Source: Centropus unirufus (Eukaryota; Chordata; Aves; Cuculiformes; Centropidae). Taken from it: a DNA stretch of 64,000 nucleotides. Shown piece after piece: positions 40,791 through 51,804 of this stretch (position 1 is the first letter of the stretch; every line of letters begins with the position of its first letter). The stretch is taken from positions 220,714 through 284,713 of the forward strand of contig VYZI01000114.1 in assembly GCA_013397695.1 (NCBI GenBank). Direction: 5' to 3'. Made by a program: the position numbers and the translations under genes. The notes below the pieces were generated by a model. It saw only the letters and a program-made list of their open reading frames with translations. It searched no databases and was not told the origin of the DNA.

Positions 40791-43544
40791 TACAAGATAT
40801 CTATTATATGTGTTGTATTGTTATGCAAGCCTTGTTAGTCATGTTGCCATTATTCCAGCAATGTTACAAGGGATAATTTTATGATCAAGTCCATCTGTCT
40901 TGTGACTATATTACCATTACCCTATAAATTGTCCTAACAAAATAGTAATGATTAATAAAACACTCTATTTAAAAACCTCTAGATAAATTTGAACTTATTT
41001 TTCTCCCTCCCAAATACCATTTTCTAAAGGTGATAATTAAATTTTATTGCTTTAGTTACATAATTCAATCCCAGAGTGATAATTACAAGGCAGGGTATGT
41101 CACTTACAGTATACTTAAGCACATGTTAGTGGATTTCTGGTTGTTTTTTTTTCTCATATGGGTGCTAAATATATATATCATAGAATTCACACATCATAAG
41201 TAGGTGTGCATCTTTATTAGCTGAGAGAGAAAGAAAGAATGTTTCTCATATTTACAGAACATAGAGGAAATTGTGTTATGGTTTGTAATTTGGGAATCAT
41301 TAAATCTGTTTCTGTTAAAGGCTTGTTGAGAATATGAGGTTTGATTTTTAACTCTTCCTAGCTGAGGTCATTTCTGCAACCTGATGGCAATATTTTTACC
41401 AATACAGTCTGAAACAAATTGAGGTCATTGTACATTTTCTCACAGCCTTGCTCTGAGATTTCTTCTGTGAACTGCAGAAGGTTTCAATTTACTGAAGAAC
41501 TGAAGTAGGTAAGATCCAATCAAAGTAAAAGTTGAATCAATAAATGTTAACCTCGGAGGGCTAAATAGTAGTGACATCAGTCAGGGAAAAAGTTGTTTGT
41601 AGATCCAAAATACTATATCTGTATCCAGAAGAAAATAAAAATGCAGCTATATGTTTTTATATTACTTGTTTACACAGATGTGTTTAACATGTTTGACACA
41701 CAACAGGATGGATTTTCTATCTAGGATAAGAATGGAATTTTGTGTTTGTCAAACATTCAGGAAATATAGGCAGTCCAGGAAGCCAGTAGGATGCCAATAC
41801 AAATTCTGCTTGTCTCTGTAATGTAGTTCCCATTGCTTTATTTCTTAACATTTAATATTTGAAGTAAATGAATCATACATTTTTGAACACCATGGTCAAT
41901 AAAACATGCATTAAATATTCAGAAAACCAGTTATGTATTGAATTGACTACACAAGTCTGGTGAAAATAAGTTTTACATTTAAAAAAAACAGATTGTCTCT
42001 GCTATCACCTTTTTGGTAAACAATATAATTGTGTAATTGTGTACAAACTTTTTTCTAAGTTAAATAGTTTATTTTTGTGGCTAAGTGATTATACAGAATG
42101 TATGATTTAAGAGGATTAAGTGTTATCAGCTGCTATAGCATAGTTTTCTTTGCGTGTTTGCATATGCTTTTAAGCTTACTTTTAAAAGAACTGTGATTTT
42201 ATTTTTTAGCTGAATCTCAATTAAAATGCATAGTGTACAGTTCAGCTCTGTTGTGTCAGCATTTTTACAAGTTCTTTTTTATTTCTTTAGTAATTTTTAT
42301 AAATGAGCTTTAACTGTGATTTACTTTATAATCTCTATTACTTTTTTGTTTAATGAAAGGTAAAAAGAGTTCCATGCTCTCACTATTCTTTTTTAAAGAA
42401 TAGACAAAATCTAATTTGACTGAACTGTTTTTACCACAAAATAAAAATAGGAAAATGGTGTGTTTGAAGATGTAGTTATCCTGCAAGATGATTTTTCAGC
42501 ATTTATGGTTTTATAGTTATTTTGGTAAATACTGTCCTAGTTCTGTACAAAGAAATTTTGTGGCATGCTGTTTATTAATGTGTATTTTTTTATTTGAAAT
42601 AGGAGTCTAATTAATTAAACAAAACAATAACAATAAAAATTCCAATACATTATCACAGTGGCCATAAGTGACCAGTATATCATTTCAATCACAGTAGCTG
42701 ATAAACAGCATGTTTTTTCTGCCAAGATATTTCTATTCAATTTAAAAAAGTTGTCTAGAAGAAGTGCTTCTTGAAATGACTGAAATGGTCCTGCCTAAAA
42801 TGTCTTTCACTGTTCCCCCTCTGTAAAATCAAAGAACAAAATAGTTTCTGTAAGGTACGATGTGACTATAGAGTGATATCCTGACTTTCTTAGAAGTCTG
42901 GTTTTGACCTATGGATGATACTAACCAAGGCAAAAAGTCCTTTGAAATCTAGCATCTCCCCATACTGGATCTCCCCAATGGTTCATCAAACTCAACAACC
43001 TGTTTTTATAATTGCTCAGTAGTACTTGTTTTCAGAAGAATGTAAACTCAGGAAAAGTATACAGTAAGATTTCTCTATATACTTTCATGTCTGAAATGTA
43101 TGGTTCCAATTAATCTGGTTAAGAAATGCCAAATCTGGCTCATCGAAATCTGTGCTTTGATATAGCATAATAAAAATTTGAACAGCTCTACTGACAAAAA
43201 CAGCAACAAGCATTTGTATGAGTAAGCATAATTATAACTTCCCATAAAATAAAGAAATTTCTGTGCTTCCCGTTATGAACATGGAAAAAAGTGATGTTGA
43301 GGAATATCGATTAGCATATCATCTAATTGATGATATTGGACTCTTGATCTATGAAGATTTGCTACAGAAGTAAAATAACAGCTGCACATTTGCTTTCTTT
43401 TTCTTCTTAATATCTAGCTAACCCATGAAAATAACGGTCATAAACTGTAGATACCTTTATATATTATCATAAGGTAATTATTATATATTTCCTAAAAAAA
43501 AATTGAATACTTCATAGCTCTGGTCATTTGAAACATTTTTCTCC
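40791..43544. other. Gene-free AT-rich stretch
   Basis: About 2.75 kb. The interval 42100-42430 carries octamer-like and homeobox-like AT motifs (for example 'tttgcatatgc') and few simple repeats, as conserved non-coding elements often do, but this is only an impression. No transposon seen. Confidence 0.4.
43275..43373 (+). other. 32-codon small ORF, uncertain
   Basis: From an ATG at 43275 (a second in-frame ATG at 43281) the frame reads 32 residues, rich in acidic residues and Leu/Ile, to a TAA at 43371. The frame is also open for several codons upstream. No family recognised and no Kozak context beyond chance. It is reported because the residue pattern looks less random than most short frames here. 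Confidence 0.12.
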
Positions 43545-43650
43545 TGATTTAGTGGAGAGTGTCCCTGCTTATGGGAAGGGGGGTGGAACTAGATGATCTT
43601 TAAGATCCCATCCAGCCCAAATGATTCTATGATCCTAAGATTCTATGGTC
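43545..43650 (+). mobile_element. CR1 3'-end fragment
   Basis: 'tagtggagagtgtccctgct' followed by 'ggaactagatgatctttaag' and 'attctatgatcctaagattc' is the conserved CR1 3' terminus with two degenerate octamer units. Only the last 100 bases of the element are present. Confidence 0.92.
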
Positions 43651-44175
43651 ATAAAATCATATAAATAGGAGGCTGGAAGTTATTGTAAGAAGTCATTCAG
43701 TCCTCCTTTACTGAAGAAGGCTGAAACATAATTTGGCTATAGAAATAACCTGAGATAAATACGCATTCTATACTTTAAAAATATATTCTGTAACCTCTTT
43801 TTTAATGCATTCACAGAGTTCATTGCCTTTATTCTAAAGAAAATTTCTCTTCATATTTAACATAAACCTTGTATTTTACTGACAGAATGAGGACACTTGG
43901 TTATCATCCTTTTCCAGTATTCTTCTGCTAAACAAAACCAAACTAGTGTCTTTGACCTTTCCTCCTTAGCCACATTTCCAAAGTTCTTGTATTCTTGATT
44001 ACTGTTTCCTATTTTGACTGTATCTTTCTTTCCAATTGGGTCCCGACAAAACTGAAATTTAGGACAGAAAAAATATAATCTGTATTTAAAGCATAGGGAT
44101 CCTAAATTCTATTTTCATTTTTCTTAAAAAGAATCACTTCTCTCCCTCTATACCAGGGATTTATTTATGGACAAC
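43651..44175 (-). mobile_element. Ancient CR1/L3-like LINE fragment
   Basis: Reverse-orientation, highly diverged CR1 of the old amniote type. Recognisable antisense blocks are 'aggctggaagttattgtaag' and 'tcattcagtcctcctttact' (3' UTR), 'ttctctaagaaa'-like text, 'aaacaaaaccaaactagtgt', 'gacctttcctccttagccac' and 'aaaagaatcacttctctccc'. The match is by order and spacing of weak blocks, so the element must be much older than the plus-strand CR1 end that abuts it. Borders are approximate. Confidence 0.6.
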
Positions 44176-46864
44176 TGTAGGCCCTCACCTTCTGAGCAGT
44201 AAACTATATTAACTATTTATTCTGTGTTTTGTGTGAGTGAATTTTACATAACTGAACTGTAACACTGAGCTACTGTTTGGCACTAGTTTTCGTGCTGATT
44301 TCTCAATAACTTTATTTTGCCAATTTTAAAATCCCATCATCTAATATGTTCACAACACCACTAATTTAATTTATTCATATTTTTTATGTTTTCATCAATT
44401 TTTAGAGTATGTCCTGTATTCTACCAACGACCTAAATAAAAGTATTAAAACTGAATCCAGACCAGAAACCTTACACAGTAATCAATTAAAAAATATATCT
44501 ATTCATTCAGTGTGATTTTTGTTCAGTTCTGAATCTGTCTAAGGATTTAATCTAATTATATTTATCTCCTTTGATTTTAGATATGTGAACTCAGATACTC
44601 CCAAATCTTTTCAAATAGCAATATGTATTTCTATTATTTCAATGTTCTCTGGTAGGCTTCTTTCCTAACAAAGAATGTTTCATAATTATCTCCTAATTTG
44701 TTAATGAGAATGAAACACTTTATAATTGCATACTAAAAATCAATTATTAATATAAAAGACACTGCAGGTAAAGACATGTATTCACAATAATTCTTTGTTC
44801 ATGCAATATGCCTTTGTCATGTCAGTGTCAGTTAAATATTGATAACATCCAGCAGCAGAATGCAGCTTAATTTTGCAAAGACAGACAAGGTAGCTAGCTC
44901 AATGAACCACTTTTATATATGTACATTCAATTTTTGTTTCTTTATATTTCTTTAAGTTACTCAGTCTTTCAACAATCCTATAGTAATAATCTAAAGAGAA
45001 AATGCAGTGAATGTTTATTCTATGCACATAAATTGTATTGGTTAAGTCATACATGTTCAGCCTGTTCAATATACGAAAATGTACAATAAAAAGTGTTGTT
45101 AAAGTGAAAATCAGAGGATGCAAATCTCAACTGCATTTGGGTATATAAAAGATGTGACGTAGTCTCAAATTAGAAATGGTGTTCATTGTACCTAAGCATT
45201 ATTTCCTGTTCAAAGAGATGAAATGTATAGTGTCCCCAGTGTGTGAAAAATCTAGGTAATAAATTAACTTGAAAGAATAATACTACGTGTATCAGCTACA
45301 AAAACCGTGTAGAGTATCAGTGTTTGATGTTGGTTTTGAATTCCTTTTTTTAAATAAGATTTTCTTAATAGTGATTATTATCTTTAAGTATAGAACTTCT
45401 AAAAAAAAGAATATAATATTGAATCTTAAAATGAAGCAGAAAATGTTCAGTAAAATTGCACTTTTTTTCCAAAGGAATGATCAGGAAGGGAAGATTTTGC
45501 AAGCATATTTCTGCAGTCATAAAGCCATTAGTATTTGCCCTTCTCTTTGTTGCAATTGTACCTTAGGTTGTGCATCAAATATGGCATGACAACAGTATCT
45601 GAGGGTGTAACCACTGCTACATAAAGAGTTTTTGTTCAGTGAGGAGGTCTGCATCTGAAATACAAAACTGGTAAATGAGAGAAGGCTCTGTGGAATGTAT
45701 TCAAATATAAAGCTAGTCAAAGGACATTGTTAGGATGTTAGCATGTCTGTTCAAGACTACTTAGCACAACTTCCTTTCTGTCCCTGTGCAATTTATCAAG
45801 GTAATTTCTTTTTTTTTCTTTTTTTTTTTTTCTGTAGAATAGAACCATGAATGCAGTCATAAAAACAAAAGAGGTGATATGTTGTAATTATCAGCTAAAA
45901 CTTTTTACAGTTCTATTAAAACCTTTTTTTCCGAAGTTTCTAATAAAAATTCAGCCCTGGGTTAAACTTTGAAGCAGTGGCATCTTATTGCAGTATAATT
46001 AAATAAATCAGTTAATTTATCCTTGATTAAAACCATATATTTGTTCAACAATATCTCAAATAGTGGCAAATTAAATGTCTATTTTTTAATAAAACATCTT
46101 GCAAAGCATAAAAACAGCTATTTTGGGGGCTTGTGGATGCATAGTATCAGTGGCATCTTACTACAGATCTACAATTGTGAGTTAAATCCTTTTTCAGGAT
46201 TTGGGTCAAAATTGCACCTAATATATCTATCTATGTGTGAGAAAAGTATTAGGAAAAAATTGTAATAGAAATAATATCACATTCTCTTATGTTTCTAGCT
46301 TCAGGTTTCACTGTCAACTGACCTTGATAGGCCAGGGGTTATCTTCTGAACTCCTTCTTCTTCAAGACATGAACTCCTTATTAACTAAGAATTCCATAGA
46401 GTACTGAAATTCCCATCTGATAATGTGTCTCTTTTTTCCAAGCATTTCTCTTAGTGATTCAACATCATTCCTGGCTGACAAACAAGTTGCCTTTACTTTA
46501 TCTACCAAAAACTTTTCCAACTGATGAGACAAGTAGCCCTTACCTCTGCAAAAGGAAGAACACCTACAGTTTTATTCTTCCTCTTATTACTAAAGATATA
46601 TTCAAAGACTGTTCCAAACAGTCAGGATATAGCAATTCCTGAAATTAGCTGTTGAAAAACTATTCTACATGTAGTTTTATTTTCTCTACTTCACATGGGG
46701 AATATATCCAATAATCCTTACAGATTACAGTGCCTTATTTTCAAAACTGGAGGCTGGCCACACTGCTCCAATAAAAATTCTGTCTCCTGAAATTGCCATA
46801 AACGGATATCTAGGGATAGGTAAAAACAGACCAAGCATATATGACATTTCTCCCTAATACTTTT
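44176..46864. other. Gene-free AT-rich stretch
   Basis: About 2.7 kb. A T-rich tract (45806-45832) ends in TGTAG and resembles a splice acceptor; a frame of about 40 codons follows, but no exon can be supported. No transposon recognised, although 44440-44700 might continue the ancient LINE. Confidence 0.4.
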
Positions 46865-47630
46865 CAGTTGTCTTCCTGATGCAGCCCGGCAGACACTTAG
46901 CTTCCATTGTAGCAGCACACTGCTGACTCATCTTCAACTTGTTGTCTCAAACAAAAGATTTCTCTCTCCTCTGTAAACCTATTTTCTGGCCAGTCACCGT
47001 TCAGCCTGTAATGTTGCATGATGTAATTTCATCCAATGTACAGGAAACAATTTTTTTTGTTCCCATATACTTCCAGTCCGTTGAAAGCCTTTTCAAAGAG
47101 AGTCCATCCTTCAGCATATCAGCTATTCTCCTGTCACGAGACATACTGAAAGTGTGTTCTCCCTCATCATGCAGACCATTAATGAGGATGTTGAACATTG
47201 TTGACCTCAGTATGAACCCTGAAAAATAACTCAGGCTGACATATAATACCTGGCTAACAGCTGGGTTTTGAAGTGCTGACAACTCCTCTTTCAGCATGGC
47301 AATTTAGTCAATTTTTCACCCAGCTTGTCATTCTATGTTTCTAGACCATTTCTTTCCAATATGATATTGGAAATCAGTTACAAGATTACACAAGATTGGA
47401 CAACAAGGTAAAAAATGCTGGAAACATTAGGGCAGCCACTTCTTTTCCCATGCCCACCAAGCTGGTCTTATTGAAAAGTAAGAGAACAGTTGGTTAGGTA
47501 TGATCTAGCCTCAGTAAATTGCTATTCAGACTATTCCTCTTGTTCTACAGGTGTCTTGATATGACTTCCAGGCAGTGAATTAAGTTAAAAACACCAGTCT
47601 GGAGCCCCCTGAATCCTTCTTCCTTGCTTA
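46865..47630 (-). mobile_element. Old CR1 LINE fragment (reverse-transcriptase region)
   Basis: Reverse-orientation CR1, strongly diverged. Antisense blocks are 'cacactgctgactcatcttc', 'tattttctggccagtcaccg', 'atgaggatgttgaacattg' (the complement of the FNI-x-IN block), 'ggttaggtatgatctagcct' and 'ccagtctggagccccctgaa'. On the minus strand the frame 47001-47297 still reads FNILINGLHDEGEHTFS, matching the conserved FNIFIN-x-LDEG reverse-transcriptase block, but the FADD catalytic box after it has decayed (reads SRDRR). Neither end of the element is preserved. Confidence 0.75.
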
Positions 47631-47784
47631 TCATATCAAAATTTCAAAGGGAATTAAAGCCTGTTGTGGTAAAACATTTAGCAGACTAAAAATCAGAAAA
47701 CTTATAACCAAAAAACTAAAACAATTGAGAAAAATTTTACTAAATAATTGATTAACAATACACTTCATGCTAATGTTTGTATTT
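47631..47784. other. Spacer between two CR1 copies
   Basis: AT-rich, with no recognisable feature. It separates the 5' sides of two oppositely oriented CR1 pieces. Confidence 0.5.
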
Positions 47785-48535
47785 ACAATGGTCAGTGATC
47801 AGCTGGAGTGCATGGGGCTCTACCTGGGGATGACTGAGGAGTTAATCAAGAGCTTAGGGATGAGAATTAACAGCAGAGCAGGAAGAGGTGACATAATAGT
47901 GGAGGTCTGTAACACATCACTCAACAAGGAGAGCGAGTGGATTGGACTCTGTATGGACAGATATGAGCAGCCTCATCTTCACAAGTTGTGGTTCTCATGG
48001 GGAATTTCAGTGACTTCAATATCTATTGAAAGGATAGAACAGCAGCATTTAAGACATCTAGAAGATTCCTTGAGTGTGTTGATGACAACTTCCTTATTCA
48101 AGTCATAGAAGAGCCCACAGGTAGAGGTATTATGCTAGATCTTGTTGTCACCAACAAGGAGGGGCTGGTGGGGAATGTGAAGCTCAAGAGCTGCCTTGGC
48201 TGCAGTGATCATAAAATGGTAGAGATCAAGATCCTTAGGGCAGCAAAGAAGGCAGCAAACTCACTACCCCAGACTTCAGGATAGCAGACTTTGACTTCTT
48301 CAGGAATCTGCTTAGTAGAGTATCACAGGATAAAATACTGGTGGGGAAGTGTCTCAAGCAAACTGGTTAATATTTAGGGATCACCCCTCCAAGCTCAGGA
48401 GTGATGCATTCTAACAAGGAGGAAGTCAGGCAAAAGTAACAGGGAGCCTGTGTGTGGATGAACAAGAAGCTCCTGTACCATAATTTGTATATAATAGCCA
48501 GAAGGCACTCTACAGCTACAGATAAAAAACATAAG
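47785..48535 (+). mobile_element. CR1 LINE endonuclease-domain fragment
   Basis: Plus-strand CR1 from the endonuclease (APE-type) part of ORF2, a region rarely retained because most CR1 copies are 5'-truncated. Blocks are 'gagtgcatggggctctacct', 'aggaagaggtgacataatag', 'tggttctcatggggaatttc', 'gaagagcccacaggtagagg' and 'gatcttgttgtcaccaacaa'. The catalytic Ser-Asp-His motif is intact at 48204-48212, in GCSDHK followed by MVE, and EEPTGRG and LVVTNKEGLVG precede it. Frameshifts split the reading frame (one open frame covers 47767-48108; the SDH block is in another). The homology fades near 48535. Confidence 0.9.
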
Positions 48536-48564
48536 AGCATTTGTTAGTACACAATAGTTGTACT

Positions 48565-48697
48565 GAGATGTACTGGATGGGCCTTGAGCTGCCTGGTCTA
48601 GTGGAATGTGTCCCTGCCCATGGCAGGAGGGTTGGAAATGGATGAGCTTTAAGGTCCCTTCCAACCCAAACCATTCTATGATTCTAAGATTCTATTA
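48565..48697 (+). mobile_element. CR1 3' end joined to the endonuclease fragment
   Basis: 'tactggatgggccttgagct', 'tagtggaatgtgtccctgcc', 'aaggtcccttccaacccaaa' and two octamer-like units ('ccattctatgattctaagat') form an intact CR1 3' terminus. It follows the endonuclease fragment in the same orientation after about 30 bases, so the whole reverse transcriptase is absent between them. Most likely one copy with a large internal deletion; two separate insertions are the alternative. Confidence 0.92.
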
Positions 48698-49484
48698 TAC
48701 ATGATGTGATCAAAACAAGAAAAAAAGTAAGGCCAGTGTTGTTCTTGTTGAGGCTAATATGGGGTTCCTAAAAGATGATTTAAAATAGTAAAACAGAATG
48801 GTCTAACTAAAATATTTATGCTACTGATGCAAAACTGTTTATTTCTGACATATACTATATGAAGAATGAACCATTCTTTCTGCCCTTAGTATTTTGCTGG
48901 AAGAAAATATTGTTACCTAAAGCCAGTAAGATACCTAGAAACAAGGGTAAAACTGCTCCTAAATATCTCTAATAGCATACTACAGTGCTATGTAAACTGC
49001 AGGATTGGTCTGAATCACCATTTATCCTAAAGTAGGAGTGGCCTTTTGAAGTAAACTTACAATTGTTCATATTCTATTTGCAACAGTCTTTTATTTGCAT
49101 TGTGAAATGGTCTCAGGGTATGTGAACTCTAGTGTTTCTTTCAGCTAAAATTAAACTAGAAGATACTGTCTAGCTTGTTTAATACTCTTCAGCCTCAAAT
49201 ACTCATTTTGCCAATGGGACAAGACTAAAGCTCATTTGCATTAAAAAAAAAAGAAGTCAATTTCCCAAGTGTATTTGCATCTTAAACACAAGAACATATA
49301 TTATTGACTTTTCAGCTTTTTTCTGCATCTTCATAAGAAACCAGTTTTTATAAAGTGTTGGTTCTGATTGGCTTCTAGATAAATGAAATAGTGATGCTGA
49401 GAATAGATTTCCTGGACAGATGCAAAAAAAGAAAAAAAAGCTGATGGAAATAGATGTAAGATGTAAGTAGATTAAATTTTTATT

Positions 49485-49519
49485 TAATGTTGGTTATATA
49501 AAACCAACATTAGTTGGTT
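49485..49519. repeat. Overlapping alternative hairpins
   Basis: TAATGTTGGTT (49485-49495) pairs with AACCAACATTA (49502-49512) over a 6-base loop. The same AACCAAC (49502-49508) can also pair with GTTGGTT at 49513-49519 over a 4-base loop. The middle arm can thus form either of two stems. Seen directly; no function implied. Confidence 0.75.
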
Positions 49520-50120
49520 TTAGGCAGATTGGTTGATAGGCAGATTGATGAGAAAAAGAAAATGTGACAGTATTGACATTACCTGAAGTACATGGACTGA
49601 GAAGGAAAAATGAAATATATAATGACATGAAAAACAAATGAATATTTTTTCTCTCTTAGGTACAATTGCCTTTTGAATAAAGTATTTGACAGTACTTTAT
49701 AAATTGTAAACACAAATAGCAACAGACACATTGCCAGTAGTATGATCTACTGCTAGAAGTCCCTCTGTTGTCATTTCTTCAATTCATTCAAGGAGGGTGA
49801 ATATGATAAATGATACTAAATTAACAGACTACTTATCAAAGAAAAGGATTACTTGGATTCCTAGAGGATAACAAGGCTTTTGCTCTCGAGTGCATCACAT
49901 ATATATATCAGTCTCTAAGGAGTAAGGGGTATTCTCTGATGCTCTTATTCTGTGGGATTGGTACTTGCCAATTAGACCTGCTTCTTGCCTTCTCTCGTTT
50001 CTCCAGTGTGATGAGTCCTTTAAAGGAGTAATAATACTGTTCAGGCTTTAAGATTATTTCTCCTGAGATTAGGGAAGAATTTTGTACTCTTGGTAAACAT
50101 TCTCAGTTAAGTGATGGAAC

Positions 50121-50148
50121 TATTTATTTATTTATTTATTTATTTATT
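50121..50148. repeat. (TTTA)n microsatellite
   Basis: Seven tandem TTTA units. Simple repeat, not attached to a transposon body. Confidence 0.95.
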
Positions 50149-51291
50149 CTTAACCTTCCCACAGGGGCCACACACTAACCTTAACGGGCCACCACTCAGT
50201 TCTGCTATGCTGCACTATACAGCTCTTAGATATGGAACACGTCCATAATGCTTCTAGTGGGCAAGAATCAAAGGGTGAATCCCTTCTGAGCCTACTAAAA
50301 CTGCTCTTTGATCAGTGTAAGGAACTGCTGCTTGAATAATGTAAAACACTGTTTCTCATGCCCTGCCACTCAGAGGCTAAGCAGGTTACCTCTACAAGAC
50401 TCATCACCTTTGTAAGCCTTGCCTAGAAAACCAAATGAACCATGCAGAGCATGTTACAGGTCAGGAAATGTCTAATTTCCACCTTTTATTTATGCTGGAA
50501 CACATGCAGGAACTAGAGAAACAATCACTAGAATTTAATAACAGAAGCCAGATTAGCCATTGTACCAACCTTCAGGAGCTGCAGCGCAGATCCTTCCCTG
50601 TTTCATGTAGTCAGGATGCTGAATTATGGCCCTATATATAGATGAACAAAGCTAAACACAAACAAACGAAGCTACATATGCATAACAATATGAAAAAAAT
50701 ATCTACTTGGAGGAAAGAAATGGAGGTTAAACTGTCATGGACTTAGAATAAAGAGTTTATCTTTCCTTTTGTCCTGAGTTCCATTTTGATAAAGCAGTGG
50801 GAGGGGCTGTCATGAAATCTGTTGTAGGTCCCTTATCCTTAGGGCAGAACTGATCCTTGGTGTGTGTTAGAGCAGTTGGATCTGTTCAATTGAACAAAAA
50901 CTTCCTGTCATTCCTAAAGGGTCAAACACAAGGGTTGCTTTTAGTAGAGCACACTTACACTATGTCTTTTCTACTTATTTCTAGCACACAAGACCACTAT
51001 GGTGGTGGCTGCAAACAGCTATCCTAACTGAAGAAATGCTATTTTTTTCTCAAAGCTTTAGCCCACATGATTCTAAAACCCAAAAATATCTGTGATATAC
51101 TAAGTGTATGTGATGGATGAATAAAAAGTATCTATTTCCCATGTGATATCAATAAATAATATAAATCTGCTGCAAAACAGAGAGATGTTTTCAATCATAC
51201 CTTCTTGTAATACTACATCCAGACATCCACAAGATAGCCGTATTTAAAATCAACTGAGAAACTTTTCAAGCTTTTAAAGTTCAAATCTTCA

Positions 51292-51804
51292 GTGCCTAAC
51301 ATTGGGTTTCATTAGGACTTCTAAAATGCCAAAATATTCTAAGATACCATCATAAAATTCAACAGCTAGAACAACATATATGAAATACAATAGTTTTAGT
51401 AAAGTCCAGTATCTTCTTTTATATAAATGCCTGCTAAAAGTATGCTTAGAATTCTGAAAATACAGGTTGAGGATATACTGAGAAGAAAACAAGTAGCTAA
51501 AAAAACTCCTCAAGTATTTGAGATTAATAATTATACTTAATTGATTGCAATTCAGGCGGGAGAGGAGCTTGGAAATGGTACAGTGAATTGTGTACTTAGT
51601 CTTGCGGTCCACTATTACACTTTCAAATCCGTTGAAGTCACAGATAAGCCAGTAGATATTTTCAACAATCCCCACAGGAGGGCGATTAAGGTTTTCTGCC
51701 CAGATCTGGGTTGCATAACAACTCATGATTCTAACTGGTAGTATGGCATGGGTGTGTAAGAAATGCTCATAACCATTCAGCAGCTGAACTAGTAAATTCT
51801 CCTT
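51292..51804 (-). other. Unusually long open frame / coding-like or conserved island
   Basis: The minus strand stays open for 171 codons (stop to stop), with the first ATG at 51726, leaving 145 residues to the TGA/TAA-side end at 51289. The first roughly 85 codons (51804 to about 51540) are less AT-rich and read as protein-like sequence: NGYEHFLHTHAILPVRIMSC, then QIWAENLNRPPVGIVENIYW, then LICDFNGFESVIVDRKTKYT. The remainder becomes Tyr/Phe/Leu-rich, as AT-rich random frames do. No family is recognised. Possible readings are an exon with intron read-through at its 3' side, a decayed retrocopy, or a conserved non-coding element (the GC-richer block ends in 'attgcaatcaatta', a homeobox-like motif). 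It does not match CR1. Confidence 0.3.

Larger units (their letters stand above)
48698..51291. other. Gene-free AT-rich stretch
   Basis: About 2.6 kb with a hairpin cluster (49485-49519) and a (TTTA)n run (50121-50148), both listed separately. The interval 50150-50640 is less AT-rich, with a 68-codon open frame (50435-50641) lacking motifs. Nothing else recognised. Confidence 0.45.

Noticed and set aside
41170..41195. 'catagaattcacaca', resembling a CR1 antisense 3' terminus
   Set aside because: Only about ten bases agree and no CR1 3' UTR follows.
45806..45970. T-tract with TGTAG acceptor followed by a 40-codon open frame
   Set aside because: Homopolymer T tracts ending in TAG are common here, and no donor or conserved motif supports an exon.
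51700..51745. 5S-rRNA-derived SINE start ('gccatactaccag' on the minus strand)
   Set aside because: Agreement with 5S stops after about 13 bases and no tRNA- or LINE-related tail follows.
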